Below, one piece after another: positions 1 through 11,437 of a DNA stretch of 64,000 nt (the first letter of the stretch is position 1; every line of letters begins with the position of its first letter). The position numbers and the translations under genes are program-made. Location: contig VXBP01004071.1 in NCBI GenBank assembly GCA_013400115.1, forward strand, positions 726,965-790,964, given 5' to 3'. Origin of the DNA: Rhinopomastus cyanomelas (taxonomy: Eukaryota > Chordata > Aves > Bucerotiformes > Rhinopomastidae). The notes under the pieces are model-generated. The model was not told the DNA's origin and ran no database searches. It saw only the letters and a program-made list of their open reading frames with translations.

Positions 1-8
1 ATTATTAT

Positions 9-336
9 CACAGAATCACAGAACGTTAGGGATTGGAAGGGACCTTGAAAGATCATCTAGTCCAATTTCCCTGACACAGCAGGATCACCTGGACCAAGTC
101 ACACAGGAACATGTCCAGGTGGGTTTGAAACGTCTCCAGAGAAGGGGACTCCACAAGCTTCCTGGGCAGCTTGTTCCAGTGCTCTGTCACTCTCACTGGG
201 AACAGGTTCCCTCTCATATTGATGTGGAATCTCCTTATGTTCCAGCTCACACCCATTGCCCCTTGTCCTATCACTAGATGACACTGAGAAGAGCCTGGCT
301 CCATCCTCCTGACACCCACCCTTCACATATTTATCC
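9..336 (-). mobile_element. CR1 LINE fragment, 3' end
   Basis: On the + strand it opens CACAGAATCACAGAAC...GGAAGGGACC and continues through GTCACACAGGAAC and CTGTTCCAGTGCTCTGTCAC to CCCTTCACATATTTAT, the reverse complement of a CR1 3' end. On the - strand, HWNKLPR and SPSLETFQTHLD mark the last residues of CR1 ORF2. It is 5'-truncated. It is the longest copy here of the commonest subfamily, marked by GATCACCTGGACCAAGTCACACAGG. Confidence 0.93.
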
Positions 337-347
337 AAGTACAATGT

Positions 348-584
348 TCATTGTTTTGATCCTGAGTTGGGATGCGTATCCTTTATGAGAGCAGCAATGC
401 TGTCTCGTTGCCAGCACTGGAGGGTCTGTAATTGTATTTCTTTGCTAGTTTCCCCCATTTCTTCTAGATTGCTCTCTGGTCTGATCAGAGACCAGAATGC
501 CAAGAGATCGTTTGGATCATTTTGACTGAGCTTCTGTACAACTCGGGCAGCAGGAGTTGATGTAATTAATTCCTGTTGGAGCAT
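348..584 (-). other. Unrecognised 78-codon open frame beside a CR1 end
   Basis: A frame with a coding-like amino-acid mix (MLQQELITSTPAARVVQKLS... to ...DTHPNSGSKQ) runs between a CR1 end and an older repeat. I recognise no family, splice signals or neighbours. It may be a chance frame or part of an old retroposon or processed pseudogene. I do not call it a gene. Confidence 0.2.
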
Positions 585-639
585 GTCTTTAAAATAAATA
601 AATCTGGTCTTGACTTTAAAATTGCCAGTAATTGAGAAT

Positions 640-790
640 CCACTGCAGTCCTTGGGAAGTTGTTCTAGTGGTTAATTAACCTCACAGTTAAAAATTAGCA
701 TCCTATTTATAGCCTGATTCTTTCTTTCCTAACTTCTGCTCGCAGCCACTGAGGTTTATTACCCTCTTCTCTGCAAAACAGGAACCCGCT
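640..790 (-). repeat. Possible ancient CR1-type LINE fragment
   Basis: The stretch TTGGGAAGTTGTTCTAGTGG, TTAATTAACCTCACAGTTAAAAA and the following CCTATTTATAGCCTGATTC resembles, from memory, an old CR1-lineage consensus seen in reptile genomes in minus orientation. It is diverged, so the call is tentative. Confidence 0.4.
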
Positions 791-1335
791 GTTTGAGTAT
801 TGCGCCAGGGTTTTCTTCATTTCCATTTTTCTTCTCACTTCTGTGTCGATGGAACAACGCTACCCTACCAATACATTCCTTTCTCTTTTCCCTGAGGTTG
901 AACTACATTTGAAATGTGTTTTAAGATTCTGGGGTGGAAATTGCTACAATACACAAAACTCAGAAAAGGCCCATTAATTATCCCTGTTTTCCCAGTGTGA
1001 GCTTTTGTATCTCCTGGTGGCAAACACCCAGCAGGGCTTCTCACATCCTTTTGTCTTCTATTAATATTGATACTGCTTTTCTAGGACCGACACTTGACAG
1101 CTCTGTAGGGGAATTAAATCTCCCTCATTGGTAGTTAAGGGTTGAATGTCTGTGGTTTAGCATCCAGGAGAGTCACAGCCTAATCCCACAGTGAGATTTG
1201 CAGGTATCAGCAAAATAGCTCCGTTGTCACTCTGTGTTTCCTCCTTCCTTAGAAACAGCCTTGTGCAAATTTCAAAGCTGCTTGTTCTACAGCAACAACG
1301 ATGATGATGGTTTGATGTTCTAGCAGGAGGGGATC

Positions 1336-1517
1336 TGAACACTGGAACAGGTGGCCCAGGGAGGTTGTTGAGACCCCATCCCTAGAGGTATTCAGGGTGA
1401 GGCTGGACAAGGCTCTGGGCCACTTGATCTGTTTGGGGATATCCCTGCTCACTGCAGAGGGGTTGGACTCGGTGACCTTTGGAGGTCCCTTTCAGCCCAG
1501 CGATTCTATGATTCTGA
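1336..1517 (+). mobile_element. CR1 LINE fragment, 3' end
   Basis: CACTGGAACAGGTGGCCCAGGGAGG, CATCCCTAGAGGTATTCAGG, then GGAGGTCCCTTTCAGCCC and GATTCTATGATTCTGA give a sense-strand CR1 end. Relative to the 9-336 copy it belongs to a different subfamily (TTGATCTGTTTGGGGATATCCC). Confidence 0.9.
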
Positions 1518-1554
1518 TTGAGAAAGGCAAAAGTGATAGGAACTGTAGGATGAG

Positions 1555-1745
1555 GGGGTCATGGTTTGAAGCAGGAAAAGGGCAGATTGAGGCTGGGCAA
1601 GAGGAAAAAGTTCTTGAATATGTAGGGTAGTGGATCCATGAACAGAGAGGTGGTGGAGGCCCCATCATTGGAGACATTCAAGGTGCAGAGGCACCAGAAA
1701 GGCAGGGAGGAGTCTGCTGTGATGAGCTGTCAAGCTTTCTGGACG
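1555..1745 (+). mobile_element. Diverged CR1 LINE fragment lacking its 3' tail
   Basis: GCAGGAAAAGGGCAGATTGAG, GTGGTGGAGGCCCCATCATTGG and AGACATTCAAGGTGCAG follow the sense-strand CR1 region just before the 3' UTR. The terminal tail and octamer repeats are absent. It starts shortly after another CR1 tail in the same orientation. Confidence 0.6.
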
Positions 1746-3248
1746 TAAAGTGGCCATGTTGGCTTTGGGAGGGGGCTTTGCGTATCAGCAAGTGTCGATG
1801 TTCAGTAGGATAGACATTTCAATTCCTGTTCGACTCTGCGTCCATGTGTGTTGGAACTGGGAGAAGCCTGCCACGGTGATCTTCCTGCAGGTTTTCATTG
1901 GGTGTTTAATCACAGCTGCTTGCTCAGTATCTGCTTTTCCCCACCGTTGTCACTTCTGGCTTTCAAAGTGCTTTTTCTTGTTCTTCTGCTCAAACTGTCT
2001 GGAAAAAGAGGAATTATGGTACGTGACAGAACATTCACAGTTACAGGACCAGGCTGGACTTCTCTTGGCAATGACAGCTGAAACATTGCTGCAGTCAGGA
2101 AATACAAGTGTGAGGTCCGGTTGATATGTGCCGCCGTAGCTGTTACAACTTGGGGTTTTCCTCCTTGCCTGTTGATATTGCACTGGTTTTATTGACAAGA
2201 GGAATATTTATGGCACCTACTGCTCGCCCAGAACTGGGGACCTCAGCTCCTTCTTCATCCACCAGTAGACACCTTCGCATTCATAGTCTGTGCTATAGGA
2301 GTGGAGTAAAGCGGTTGGGGTTGAGCTCCTGGTGCCTACATGGGTATGTGGGGGTTTCTTTGCAGAGTCAAAATCAACTTTTGGTGAGGACTGCCTGATG
2401 TAAGTCTTTTTATTCTCAGTTTGCCTGAAATAAAAACACCTTCCTTTTCTTTCAGATGTTATCTGCGCTGGTACAAAGCTTTTTGAGGATGCTTTTGTGC
2501 CATATGTCTTCACTGTGGCAAGCAGAGCGAGGCTGTCAGTCTCAGCTGGGGGCCTGTATTACTCCTCATTCTGCAGTAACACAAATAGTGGATAATATAA
2601 TAATAATGCAGAAAATAAAGTAAATACTCTTTGTATGGAATAATTGAATATCGCTGTGACATTGAGCAATGACTCTTGAAAGGATGGGGGGAAGTCGTGC
2701 TTTTTTCCTCCTTAATTACAGTTGAACCAAAGGGACTATATTTAGCTGTTTCTAAAGCTCCATTGTATTGCTCTGTTTCTGTAGGAACGCAATGATTAGG
2801 GTGCGTGTGCGCTTTCCCCTCCAGATGTCCTGTTGCATCTTGGGTGTGGGTTTATATCTACGCCACTGGTGGCCTGGATTTCTTCACTGGTAGTGGACGA
2901 GGAGGCCAATTATGCAGGTCAATATTAAAGAAATATTATGGTTGGTCTCAGGAGACTTGGAATAGCTCTGTCCCAGACTTGCCAGCGTTTTGTATGGGAA
3001 TAACTGTCTTGGCTTCCCTGTCTTTGTGTTTTATTCGGATTAACGAGTAGCCTAGATATTTTCAAGTCCCTGCAATAAAGTCCTTTCTGTGAGAGATGAG
3101 AAGTTCTTGTTCTCTAGGACTGAATTCTCTGTTAAATCTGCAGCAGTGGTGCTTCATTCACCCTTCTGAGCCAGTAAGGTGTTAGACACTAAAATGGGAA
3201 CAGTGTACTGGATTTGGGGTGTTCTAAGGGTTCGTATTGCCAGATCAG
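1746..3248. other. Unique intronic sequence
   Basis: No exon, RNA gene or repeat is recognised. A short AT-rich run (GATAATATAATAATAATG) lies at about 2592. Open frames here have no family signature. Confidence 0.6.
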
Positions 3249-3250
3249 AC

Positions 3251-3395
3251 AGGAAACTGGAACAGGTTGCCCAGAAAAGCCATGGAACTGTTCAAGACCA
3301 AATTGGACGGAGCTTTGAGCAACCAGGTCTTGTGGGAGGTGTTGGAACTAGGTGATCCTTAAGGTCTCTTCTAACTTAAACCAATCTATGAAATT
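3251..3395 (+). mobile_element. CR1 LINE fragment, 3' end
   Basis: AACTGGAACAGGTTGCCCAG, TTGGACGGAGCTTTGAGCAACC and AGGTGATCCTTAAGGTCTC lead to CCAATCTATGAAATTC. It is an older, more diverged sense-strand copy whose terminal octamer repeat is nearly lost. Confidence 0.85.
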
Positions 3396-5518
3396 CAAGG
3401 TGCCCTGCATGGCATCATACAGCTTCCTCGACCATGTCTATACTGGGAAAATTCACAGATCTCCTGGTGTTCAAACAGCGTGTTAGGTGCAGTAGCAGTC
3501 ACGGAGAAGGGCTGTCCTGCTTCAACATCTTCTTGGGATTTAAGCCGTTGTCTCCCTACCTGCAGGAAACACTTGGAGACCAAAAGCCCTGTGGGTTTGG
3601 GCCATTTGTTTGTTTGTCCCGTGATTTGATTTGAGCTGGGGCAGCTGGATGAGCAGCCAACTCCCTTCCACTGTTGCCCATTACACTTCTGAAGATTGAA
3701 ATTCATGACTTTGCAAAGTGATGCACTTCTTGCTCTTTTCCAAATAGATTTTATACAGCAGCCTTTGCCGATCGTATGGCTTCCCATCAGCTATGTGGTG
3801 CTGGACAAAGGCTGCTGTGCACACCATACGTTCAACTTCACGCTACATAAAGGAGATCTGTTGCACTTGCTGGCAAACAAGATGCTCGAGTTTCTCTTTT
3901 CCTGCTCGTCTACCACCTAACCGCCTTCACTAAACATCTCTCCCAACCCAGGGCTCCCTGTCTGCTCAGCGTGTGCTATTTTCTACTTCAAAGAAGTGTA
4001 ACACAGCGTAATGGTGGCAATATATTTTGAGCTCCCCACGTAACAGTCTGTCTCACTAAAGCTAAAGAGTTTAATAAGCTGTAAGACATGTTTTTGTCTT
4101 GCCAGCCTCTGTCTTCTGATAGCAAACTGTACTCATATCAAAGAGTAGCTGATGTTAAGGGTTACGTACACGAGAGCACCCTTCACGGGAGGCATGCAGA
4201 ACTGATAACAAAAGTAGTTTGACACAAAGCTGCCTGCCAAGGGGAAACTCCTCTGCACGCATCTTGCTCTTATGTGCATTTCAATTTACACTACATCAAA
4301 TTGGATTAGAGTCTGTTAATTCAATTAATGACTACACTGAAAGTTTGCCTTCACTCATAGTGAAAACAGGAGGGCAGCTCCTAATAGCCTATGGATTTAA
4401 TGACTGCAACTTTGAAGAGTGTTAAGCTAAAGTGAAGTTCAGAATGGCTTGTTAACTGGGTTTATTAGCTGTTGACCTTCCCTTTCAGCATAATAGTAGC
4501 AGCCAGACTGAAGAAAGCATTAACGTCCTCATTAGCATTTATCTAAAGATAGTCTGCTGCCCATTCCACAGTAAATTAGTTCAATCAGCCATGAAGAGCC
4601 TGAGAAACATTTTCTCACATACCTTTAATTCTTTTTCTTGCTTTCTCCCCTCTTTTTTCTTTTTTTTTTTTTGTTAAAGTAAGGCGAGTTCATTTTATCC
4701 AGTTTATTAAGGATGGAGCCTCAGGACTGTTGCATTTAAAGAAAGTGTTTCTACATGCTCAGTTAATTAGAGACCTTCTCCAGTGAGGCAGAGTCAAGGG
4801 AGTGGAATGGCAGTGTTCTAGGGATGTCCTTGGTTTAGCCTTTTGCAGAGATGACTGATAATCTCCCTTGTTTTCCCATAGGGCCATATACAAAGCTTTT
4901 CTTCGGGATAGTGTGGCTGGTTCAGGAGCTGTTTCTTGGCAAAGCAGTCCCTTTTGTATGTGTGAAAGCTCCTGCATTCTGAGGTGTAGAGTGCACTTGC
5001 CCAACTGATGTGCAGGTTTGACCCCTTGCTAGTAACTGGCCTGACAAATAGCGCCTTAGTACTTGGGAATTCAGCAGGGCTGGCTTAGAGAGACAACTGT
5101 GATTTATGGAATGCCTTGGCTTGACTGAGCTGCAGACAAAAAACTTTTGTTATCTGCCATCCCCTCGATGCTGGCCAGCAGTGTGCTTCTGGCCTGGCTT
5201 TGAAGAACAGGGCCTGAGAGGAAAAGAGACTGGAAAGTGTCAGAGCTTGTTTATATTTCTCACTTCCAATGGTGAAAGGATTTTTATGCTTTTAGTGTGG
5301 CAGGTTTTGTTCAATGTAAGTAATTTATATAAAATTGATTGCGATCTTCTGTGTGTCGACAGCTGAAAGGGCTCAGATCCCATCCTGTGCCCTGCACTAA
5401 AACTGATGCCCAATTCATGAAGAAATACTTTTTGGAAACCCTATAAGCCCCATAAAATGAAATTGTTTTCCAAGACTTTTTATTGTTCTAGCTATTCACT
5501 CCAGAAAGATGCTAAGAA
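3396..5518. other. Unique intronic sequence with a CNE-like block
   Basis: No exon or repeat is recognised. About 4130-4560 is AT-rich with many ATTA/TTAAT motifs (TCAATTAATGACTACACTG) and reads like conserved noncoding sequence. A poly-T run lies near 4655-4672. Confidence 0.5.
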
Positions 5519-5581
5519 AGGGCTGGACTTGATGACCCTGGAGGTCCTTTCCAGCCATGATGTTGATTCTATGATTCTATA
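5519..5581 (+). mobile_element. Short CR1 3'-terminal stub
   Basis: Only about 60 bases: GGGCTGGACTTGATGACCC, GGAGGTCCTTTCCAGCC and GATTCTATGATTCTAT. It is a severely 5'-truncated sense-strand insertion. Confidence 0.85.
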
Positions 5582-6958
5582 TTGTGGTTATTCAGGCTTT
5601 GGTTATTCATGTTAGGTCATTTTTCTGTTTACAGTAGGGTTGTATTTTCTGTTCACACTTGAGAATGTATTTAGAGTTCCTGCTGTCTGAAATCTGACCT
5701 TCCCTTTAAAGTTTATGTGATACTATAGATTATAGCTTGTACTGTATTAAATATACTTTATAAATGAACTTTAACACCGTGGTACTGAGATAAAAATGTT
5801 AATAAGCACATGATGGCATTTTCCTACTTTCCCAGCACATTGGACAAAATGTTTAGAGGCTAAGAGGAACCAAGTAAAAATGCCTTAAAAGCAGGCAAGG
5901 TGCCAGTTTAATTACCACGTGTTTCTCACTTGATCCGCGCTGCTTCACAGCGGTTTAGTGTTTTTCCTTCTTCAGCATTTCCTCTCAGATCTTCAGCCCT
6001 GTACCACATAAACTTGTGACTGTTGCTTCCCCAAAGCTTTTAGAACAGGCTGTAAGAGAAGAGCAAAAAGGAATTGGTGCAGACGAAAGAGGAGGCAGAT
6101 GGAAGGAAGAGATGAAAGAGGAGGAGGGAAGTTTGGAACTATCCTCTTGGTGCAATAAGCATTAACTCTGGTGACCTAACTTGCAGCTGCCTGAGCCTAC
6201 CGATTTCCCTAAAGTGAGATCCCACAGTTTGCCTTTGGCCTTGAAGCTGGGCTGCTCATTCATTCTGAGCCCAGTGGCACAACTTCTTTAGAGCAGGAGT
6301 TTACCAAAGCTCTCAGTCCTGCTCTCATCCCATGAAACATTAATGCACACAGGAAGCCTCAGAACTTGGTTTTATTTATGATATTTCCATAGGAAATAGG
6401 TTTTTAAAGCATTTTTATTAAACTTCTATTTACTGAAAACAGATCCCTGCTTCCAGTGCACCCTGTCTTGAGGTTTTCTAAACCAGCAACTGTTCAGGAT
6501 TTGATGTCTGATGTAATATTTCTCTTGCAGCAATAATCAGAAGCCAAAAGTTTGACAGTCTCCACATAAACAGTTAAATATACATTCAGGCTCTTAAATT
6601 TTAAGAGCTTGATCTTCCTAAGTACTGGGCCAGGTCTAGCAAGTACTTAAGCATGTGCTTAATCTTAAACCCCTGGGCAGCACCATTAACTTGAACAACA
6701 ACTCTTCCTGTACTTAAAGTTAAGCTTGTCCTGAAGGATTGTGCTGAACTGGAGCAGGAATACTTGGCATCTTGCAGCATAAAGCCATAAAAGCAGCCCA
6801 GTTTATTAAGGCAGCTCAGCTCTTTCAGCTGTCATTGGTTTTAAGAGGATTTCTGAATACAGTGATGTTTTTTCTTTTCTTCTGGAGAATCCCCAGTGTT
6901 GGCTGCTGCAGTGCAGGCATCTCAGCTGTGCTTGTGGAATTTTGGTTATAAATGTCAG
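5582..6958. other. Unique intronic sequence
   Basis: No gene or repeat is recognised. Purine-rich GGAAGGAAGAGATGAAAG lies around 6100, and the block is otherwise AT-rich. Confidence 0.6.
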
Positions 6959-6960
6959 GG

Positions 6961-7160
6961 AATCACAGAATCACAGAACATTAGGGTTTGGAAGGGACCT
7001 CGGAAGATCATCTAGTCCAATCCCTCCTGCCACATCAGGATCACCTAGTCCAAGTCACACAGGAATATATCCAGGGGGATTTTAAACGTCTCCAGAGAAC
7101 GAGACTCCACAACGCCTCTGGGCAGCCTGTTCCAGTGCTCTGTCACCCTCGCTGTGAAGA
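6961..7160 (-). mobile_element. CR1 LINE fragment, 3' end
   Basis: It opens AATCACAGAATCACAGAAC and GGAAGGGACCTCGGAAGATC, then CAAGTCACACAGGAATA and CAGTGCTCTGTCACCC. It is the same subfamily as the 9-336 copy and stops at the ORF2 C-terminal coding region. Confidence 0.92.
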
Positions 7161-7412
7161 ATTAAAAGTCACTTTAAATGAAATGTTGGTGGATTTTCAC
7201 ATAAATATAATATTCAAACATTAGAAGCTTGGAGAACTGTCTTCCTTTAGAGTAGAATCAAGCTTTTTTCTTTTTGTTGATGAACATCAGGGGATGTGAT
7301 CTGGCTGGTGACAGTTTTTAAATTTGTAATGCATATTTCAGAAATAATTTTAATGCAAATTATTTTGTTGTTGGGGGGGAAAGGGTTTGGCACCTACTTT
7401 ACCTGTTGTACG

Positions 7413-7455
7413 TTTTAGATTATGAGTGAGATTCATTTTAGATTATGAGTGAGAT
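7413..7455 (+). repeat. Tandem duplication, 20-bp copies with 23-bp period
   Basis: TTTTAGATTATGAGTGAGAT occurs at 7413-7432 and again, identically, at 7436-7455, separated by TCA. Exact identity suggests a recent slippage or duplication event. Confidence 0.95.
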
Positions 7456-7477
7456 AGGCTCTGGTTTAGAGCCTATC
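7453..7477 (+). repeat. Perfect 10-bp hairpin
   Basis: GATAGGCTCT (7453-7462) and AGAGCCTATC (7468-7477) are exact inverted copies around GGTTT. The left arm overlaps the second unit of the adjoining tandem duplication. A further GATAGGCT follows at 7485-7492. Confidence 0.95.
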
Positions 7478-7492
7478 ATACCATGATAGGCT

Positions 7493-9322
7493 TATACCAC
7501 CATGGGCTGCGCAGGCTGAAGGTGGCCAGATGTGCTGTGGTGGTCAGAAGCCAGTGTCCTGCACAATGGGACTGCTGGCCTTGCTCTGCACCTTGACAGT
7601 GCGAGTGAGTAAGGAGAACACCTGCAACCACCAGTGTCATTCAGCCTGTAGCTCCTCCAAAGCGGCACTTGTACTGTTATAAAATTGCTTTTGCAAAACT
7701 CAGTTGCTCTGTTTAGGTGCTGCCGCATCCCCAGCAGCAGGGGCACGCAGGGCTGTGTTACGGTTCCCAAAGATGGGCTGAGAAAACATGGGGTGGGAAC
7801 GAGCATCTCCTTCTGGTGTGTGGTTTTTCACACTGTACACGGGTTTGGTGCTTTATTTTTCCCTTAGATGGAAGGGAAAGAGTTTTGGAGCTGGAGAAAA
7901 GCTGGTCGGTAGCACCATCTGCAGGCTGCGAACCAGGGCGGGCACCGCACGCTGCAGCTGCAGTTCGGCTCCTGCACTCGCAGGGAAAGGAAGGAACAAA
8001 AGCACCTGGAAGAAGTACAAACTCGGGAATACTGGTACCAGTGCGGGAGGTACCAGTGCAGGCGGGCCTTGGGGTATGTTTAGGGGTTTCTGTGCTTTCG
8101 CATCTGAGAGCAGCAGAGAACAGGGAAACCCATGGAGCTGGTGGCATTTCCCAGGGCTACAGGTGGGCACAGAGGGAGTCACACCTTGCTGTACCAGGAG
8201 TTTGCTGCCTGGAATTGGCGGTCAGGACAGTGCTTGGAATTTGCCCTTAACTCTCAGACCTGCCCATCTTCCCTGAGCCAACACTTCCCTTCGCAGTCCC
8301 GGGAGCTGCATTAGCCCTAAGCTGTGATTTTCTCGAGACTTTATGGTCCGTGTGCCGAGGAAAACCTCCGAGGTTTAAACCTTGCTCCTTCCACCTCTCT
8401 TTAACATATCGTAAGCATTCTCTGAGGTACCTCGTCATATGCAGGAATAAAGTACAATCCAAGCGTATTCCAGCCGGGAGGAAGCTCTGCTGTTTCTCCA
8501 GCCCTGCTTTGCTCAGGGAGGCAACTCCAGGTAGGAGCAGGGGCTGGGCTCCTGGCTGCGATGCTGCAGCTTAACCCTGCCAGACCCTGCTGCACTTTGA
8601 CAGGTCTGCGGCCGGTTTACAGACCCCTGTGGCCTTGCTGGGAATGTGAGTGCGAACAGGGAACAGCACTGGGAGGACAGTAACCCGCACCTTAACCCTC
8701 GGTCCCTGCCGGAGCAGCGCTGGGAGCGATGCCCTGCCCGGAGCTGGGACCGCATCCCGCACCCGCCGCTGCCCTGCTCCTCTCCGGCGGGGTCTGAGTT
8801 TCTCCGTCTCTTTGCAGCAGATGGCACTCTTTAGTTCTGTTTCAAGCCCTCTCCTTCTGGAAGTTTCTCTGGGAGAATCCGTTTTAGAGGAGCCTCACTG
8901 CTTTCCCAGCCCTATTCTCCATGAGGCTTCATGAAAACTCTTAAAATGCCACAGACTCCACGAAGGAGATGGTGGTGGGATGAGGGACTTGCATGGTCAT
9001 GGGGAGCCCAAGTGATGGGATGGTCCTGCTTCTGAAGAAATTCAGTTAGCTTTTTCCTTCCCTCCTGTATGAGTAGCTCTGGCTCCAGGAAGCCACTTGG
9101 GTGCCCAGTTCCTCCGGTATGTTTCTGGTTTAATTGATCTACAATGAGGAAGGGGGGACGCTTCCATGCTCTTGACCCACCTTCATTTTGTCAGTCCCGT
9201 GCCACTGGGTGTATCAGAACCCCATTGAAGCATTCCAACCAGTTACCTGTGACAACAAACCTCACTGCCGGTTTCATAACCTTTCAGTGTCATGGAGGGG
9301 AGAAAAGCAGTGACTCTAAGCT
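7493..9322. other. Unique intronic sequence, GC-richer at 7.7-8.9 kb
   Basis: No exon or repeat is recognised. GGTACCAGTGC is tandemly repeated at 8034-8044 and 8049-8059. CpG-containing sequence at about 8690-8800 (GGAGCAGCGCTGGGAGCG, CCGCACCCGCCGCTGCC) is less CpG-depleted than the surroundings. The overlapping open frames on both strands are what GC-rich noncoding DNA produces. Confidence 0.45.
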
Positions 9323-9324
9323 AA

Positions 9325-9480
9325 ATCATAGAATCATTAGGTATTGGAAAAGACCTCGAAAGATCTAGCCCAATTCTCCTGCCACAGCAAGATCACCTAG
9401 ACTAAGTCACACAGGAACACAACCAGGCGGGTTTTAAATGTCTCCAGTGAAGGAGACACAACTCCCCTGGGCAGCAAGTC
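9325..9480 (-). mobile_element. CR1 LINE fragment, 3' end
   Basis: ATCATAGAATCATTAGG, GGAAAAGACCTCGAAAGATC, GTCACACAGGAACAC and CCCTGGGCAGCAAGT mark a minus-strand CR1 end of the common subfamily with several small deletions. It stops at the LPREVV coding region. Confidence 0.9.
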
Positions 9481-11360
9481 ACATCTCTGCTTAATACGGC
9501 TTCTCTCTAGAACAGAGTCCGTGCAAAAGGGCTGTGATTGCACAGGATGACAGGACTCTCGTCCTGTGAACAGGTAGGGACTCTGTGCACGTTGCTGTTG
9601 TGTGTCCTCCCACCCCCTGCTCTCAGAGCTGCTGTTGACCATAATTGTAGGACAGATTGCAGAAAGGACTCGCTTCTGCAGCCGTTGTGGTGATTGGGCT
9701 GGGCAGGATGAGGGGACCGGTAATATGTGTCAATGAGGTACTTTGCTCAAGTGGCTGCTGAGCAGAGCAACAGGAAAGGGTGGCACATAGGGCTTGAGAG
9801 GCTGGGCTGACTGTGCAGTGGAGGGACTGATGTTGTTTTTCTGCTGGCTTGATTCACTGAAAAGTTGTCTCTGACCTTTGTGCCAAAATCAGTTTTGTCA
9901 CAAACCTGTCTAAAACATTGTATGGAAAGTGGGAATCAACCCTGTGATTGGGAGGATTCATGCTCCATCCTGTGTGACCTGCTGATCTGTGCCGCGTCGG
10001 GCAGTGCCATGTGCAGTTCTGCCCTGTGCCTTGTTGCAGGGGTCGCTGCTTCCAGAGAACCAAAATTTGCAATAAAAATTAGGTAAATGTGTATGTGCCC
10101 ACATCTACAGAGCTTGTTTTTCAGGAAAGATTCAAGTTTTCCACCCTTACTATATGTGTGTCCTTATAGAAAGAAAACTTTGACTGATTTCCATTGTTTT
10201 GGGTTATTTACCCATATATTGAGTGTTTATGATTGTCCCCTCTTAGATGGGGTGCTCAGGTGATTTTCACTCATTACAACATGGTTGCTCTTCTGAGCAG
10301 AAACTGCTATCCATTGGAGTTTGCTACGAGATGTCTCTTCTCCATAAATCAGTCCCAGGATTTTATTACCCTGTTTATGTAACCTTAGTTTATGTGCTAT
10401 AATTCTTCACTGTGTGGCCTAGAGTAATTCCCAAAGAGGATGTTTGTTCTTCTTGCTTGTAAATTCTTTAGTGTGGGCTTTTCCTAGGGCATCTTTTGCC
10501 CTCCTTCTCTTCTCTTCACCTTTTTTTTTTTTTGAGGTAACACTTGGTAGCACTAAAACTGCAGTCAGTAAAAACTTATTTTAGTTACTTACACATCGTG
10601 AGGTGTAATAGTCTTGAAAAGAGAAAGGAATAGCTTTTTAGTTAACCTCATTGCATTGATTTTCTTTTTAATGACTACAGAGACACTTTCCAAGTGTTTA
10701 ATCAAACAAGCCCTGTTTCTGTTCTTACACAGCAGGTGTTCTTCCCTTTTGGATACTTTTGAATGGGACACCTTGGTTTTGGTCAGCTCACATCTGTAAG
10801 GTGTAAGATAACTAGGAGTAATTCAATCACATAGAAATAATAAAGTAAAATGAAGAAATAATGATTTCATGAGGGATGAAAGACAAGGTTAAGTGGGCAG
10901 TGTAGCACAGGTTTCCCATATGAGGTCTTGTACAAGCAATACATCTGCATGTTACTTCTCAAGTCAACGAGACTTCTTAGGGGCTTTAGTTGAGGCATGT
11001 TCCATCTGTTTATAAACCGTAGCCTAAAGCATCTGATAAAAATCAACTGTACTTTTTTGAAACTGTTGCATGACCATATGCAGAGATTTTTTAGAGAAAT
11101 CTGCAGAGCAGCAATGGAATTGATAAAATTGGTGGTTGTGGGAAGAACACAGGCATCTCCTCTTCTGTACATTCCCCGTGAGCGTGCTGGGTCAAGCAGT
11201 TCCATGTCCTTTTCCATGTCTGCTGTGCTGCTGGGGCACCCATTTAGGCAGAGTGCTGGTGCGTCTCTGGTGCTGACCCCTGTCCACACACGATGGGCTG
11301 GCATCTGTCCCGACGAGGCAGCTCTTACCGCTGAGTTCACACTGCAGCCTGGGCTGATCT
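9481..11360. other. Unique intronic sequence
   Basis: Nothing is recognised apart from a poly-T run near 10521-10533. Composition is AT-rich from 10.1 to 10.9 kb. Confidence 0.6.
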
Positions 11361-11361
11361 G

Positions 11362-11437
11362 AGGATCATAGGATTTTAGGGGTTGGAAGGGACCCAAAGA
11401 GATCATCGAGTCCAACCCATTACACGTTCCCCTCTCA
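11362..11437 (-). mobile_element. Short CR1 3'-terminal stub
   Basis: GGATCATAGGATTTTAGGGG, TTGGAAGGGACCCAAAGAG and ATCATCGAGTCCAACCC give about 75 bases of a CR1 end in minus orientation, of a subfamily different from its nearest neighbours. Confidence 0.85.

Noticed and set aside
53..319. Open frames on the - strand with HWNKLPR / SPSLE motifs
   Set aside because: These are the eroded C-terminus of CR1 ORF2 read through into the 3' UTR, not a host gene. The same applies to frames at 17.3, 19.9, 35.8, 38.8 and 40.3 kb.
7717..8276. Long overlapping open frames on both strands at 7.7-8.3 kb (up to 177 codons)
   Set aside because: They overlap in several frames and strands of GC-rich DNA, lack domains and splice context, and show no family resemblance.
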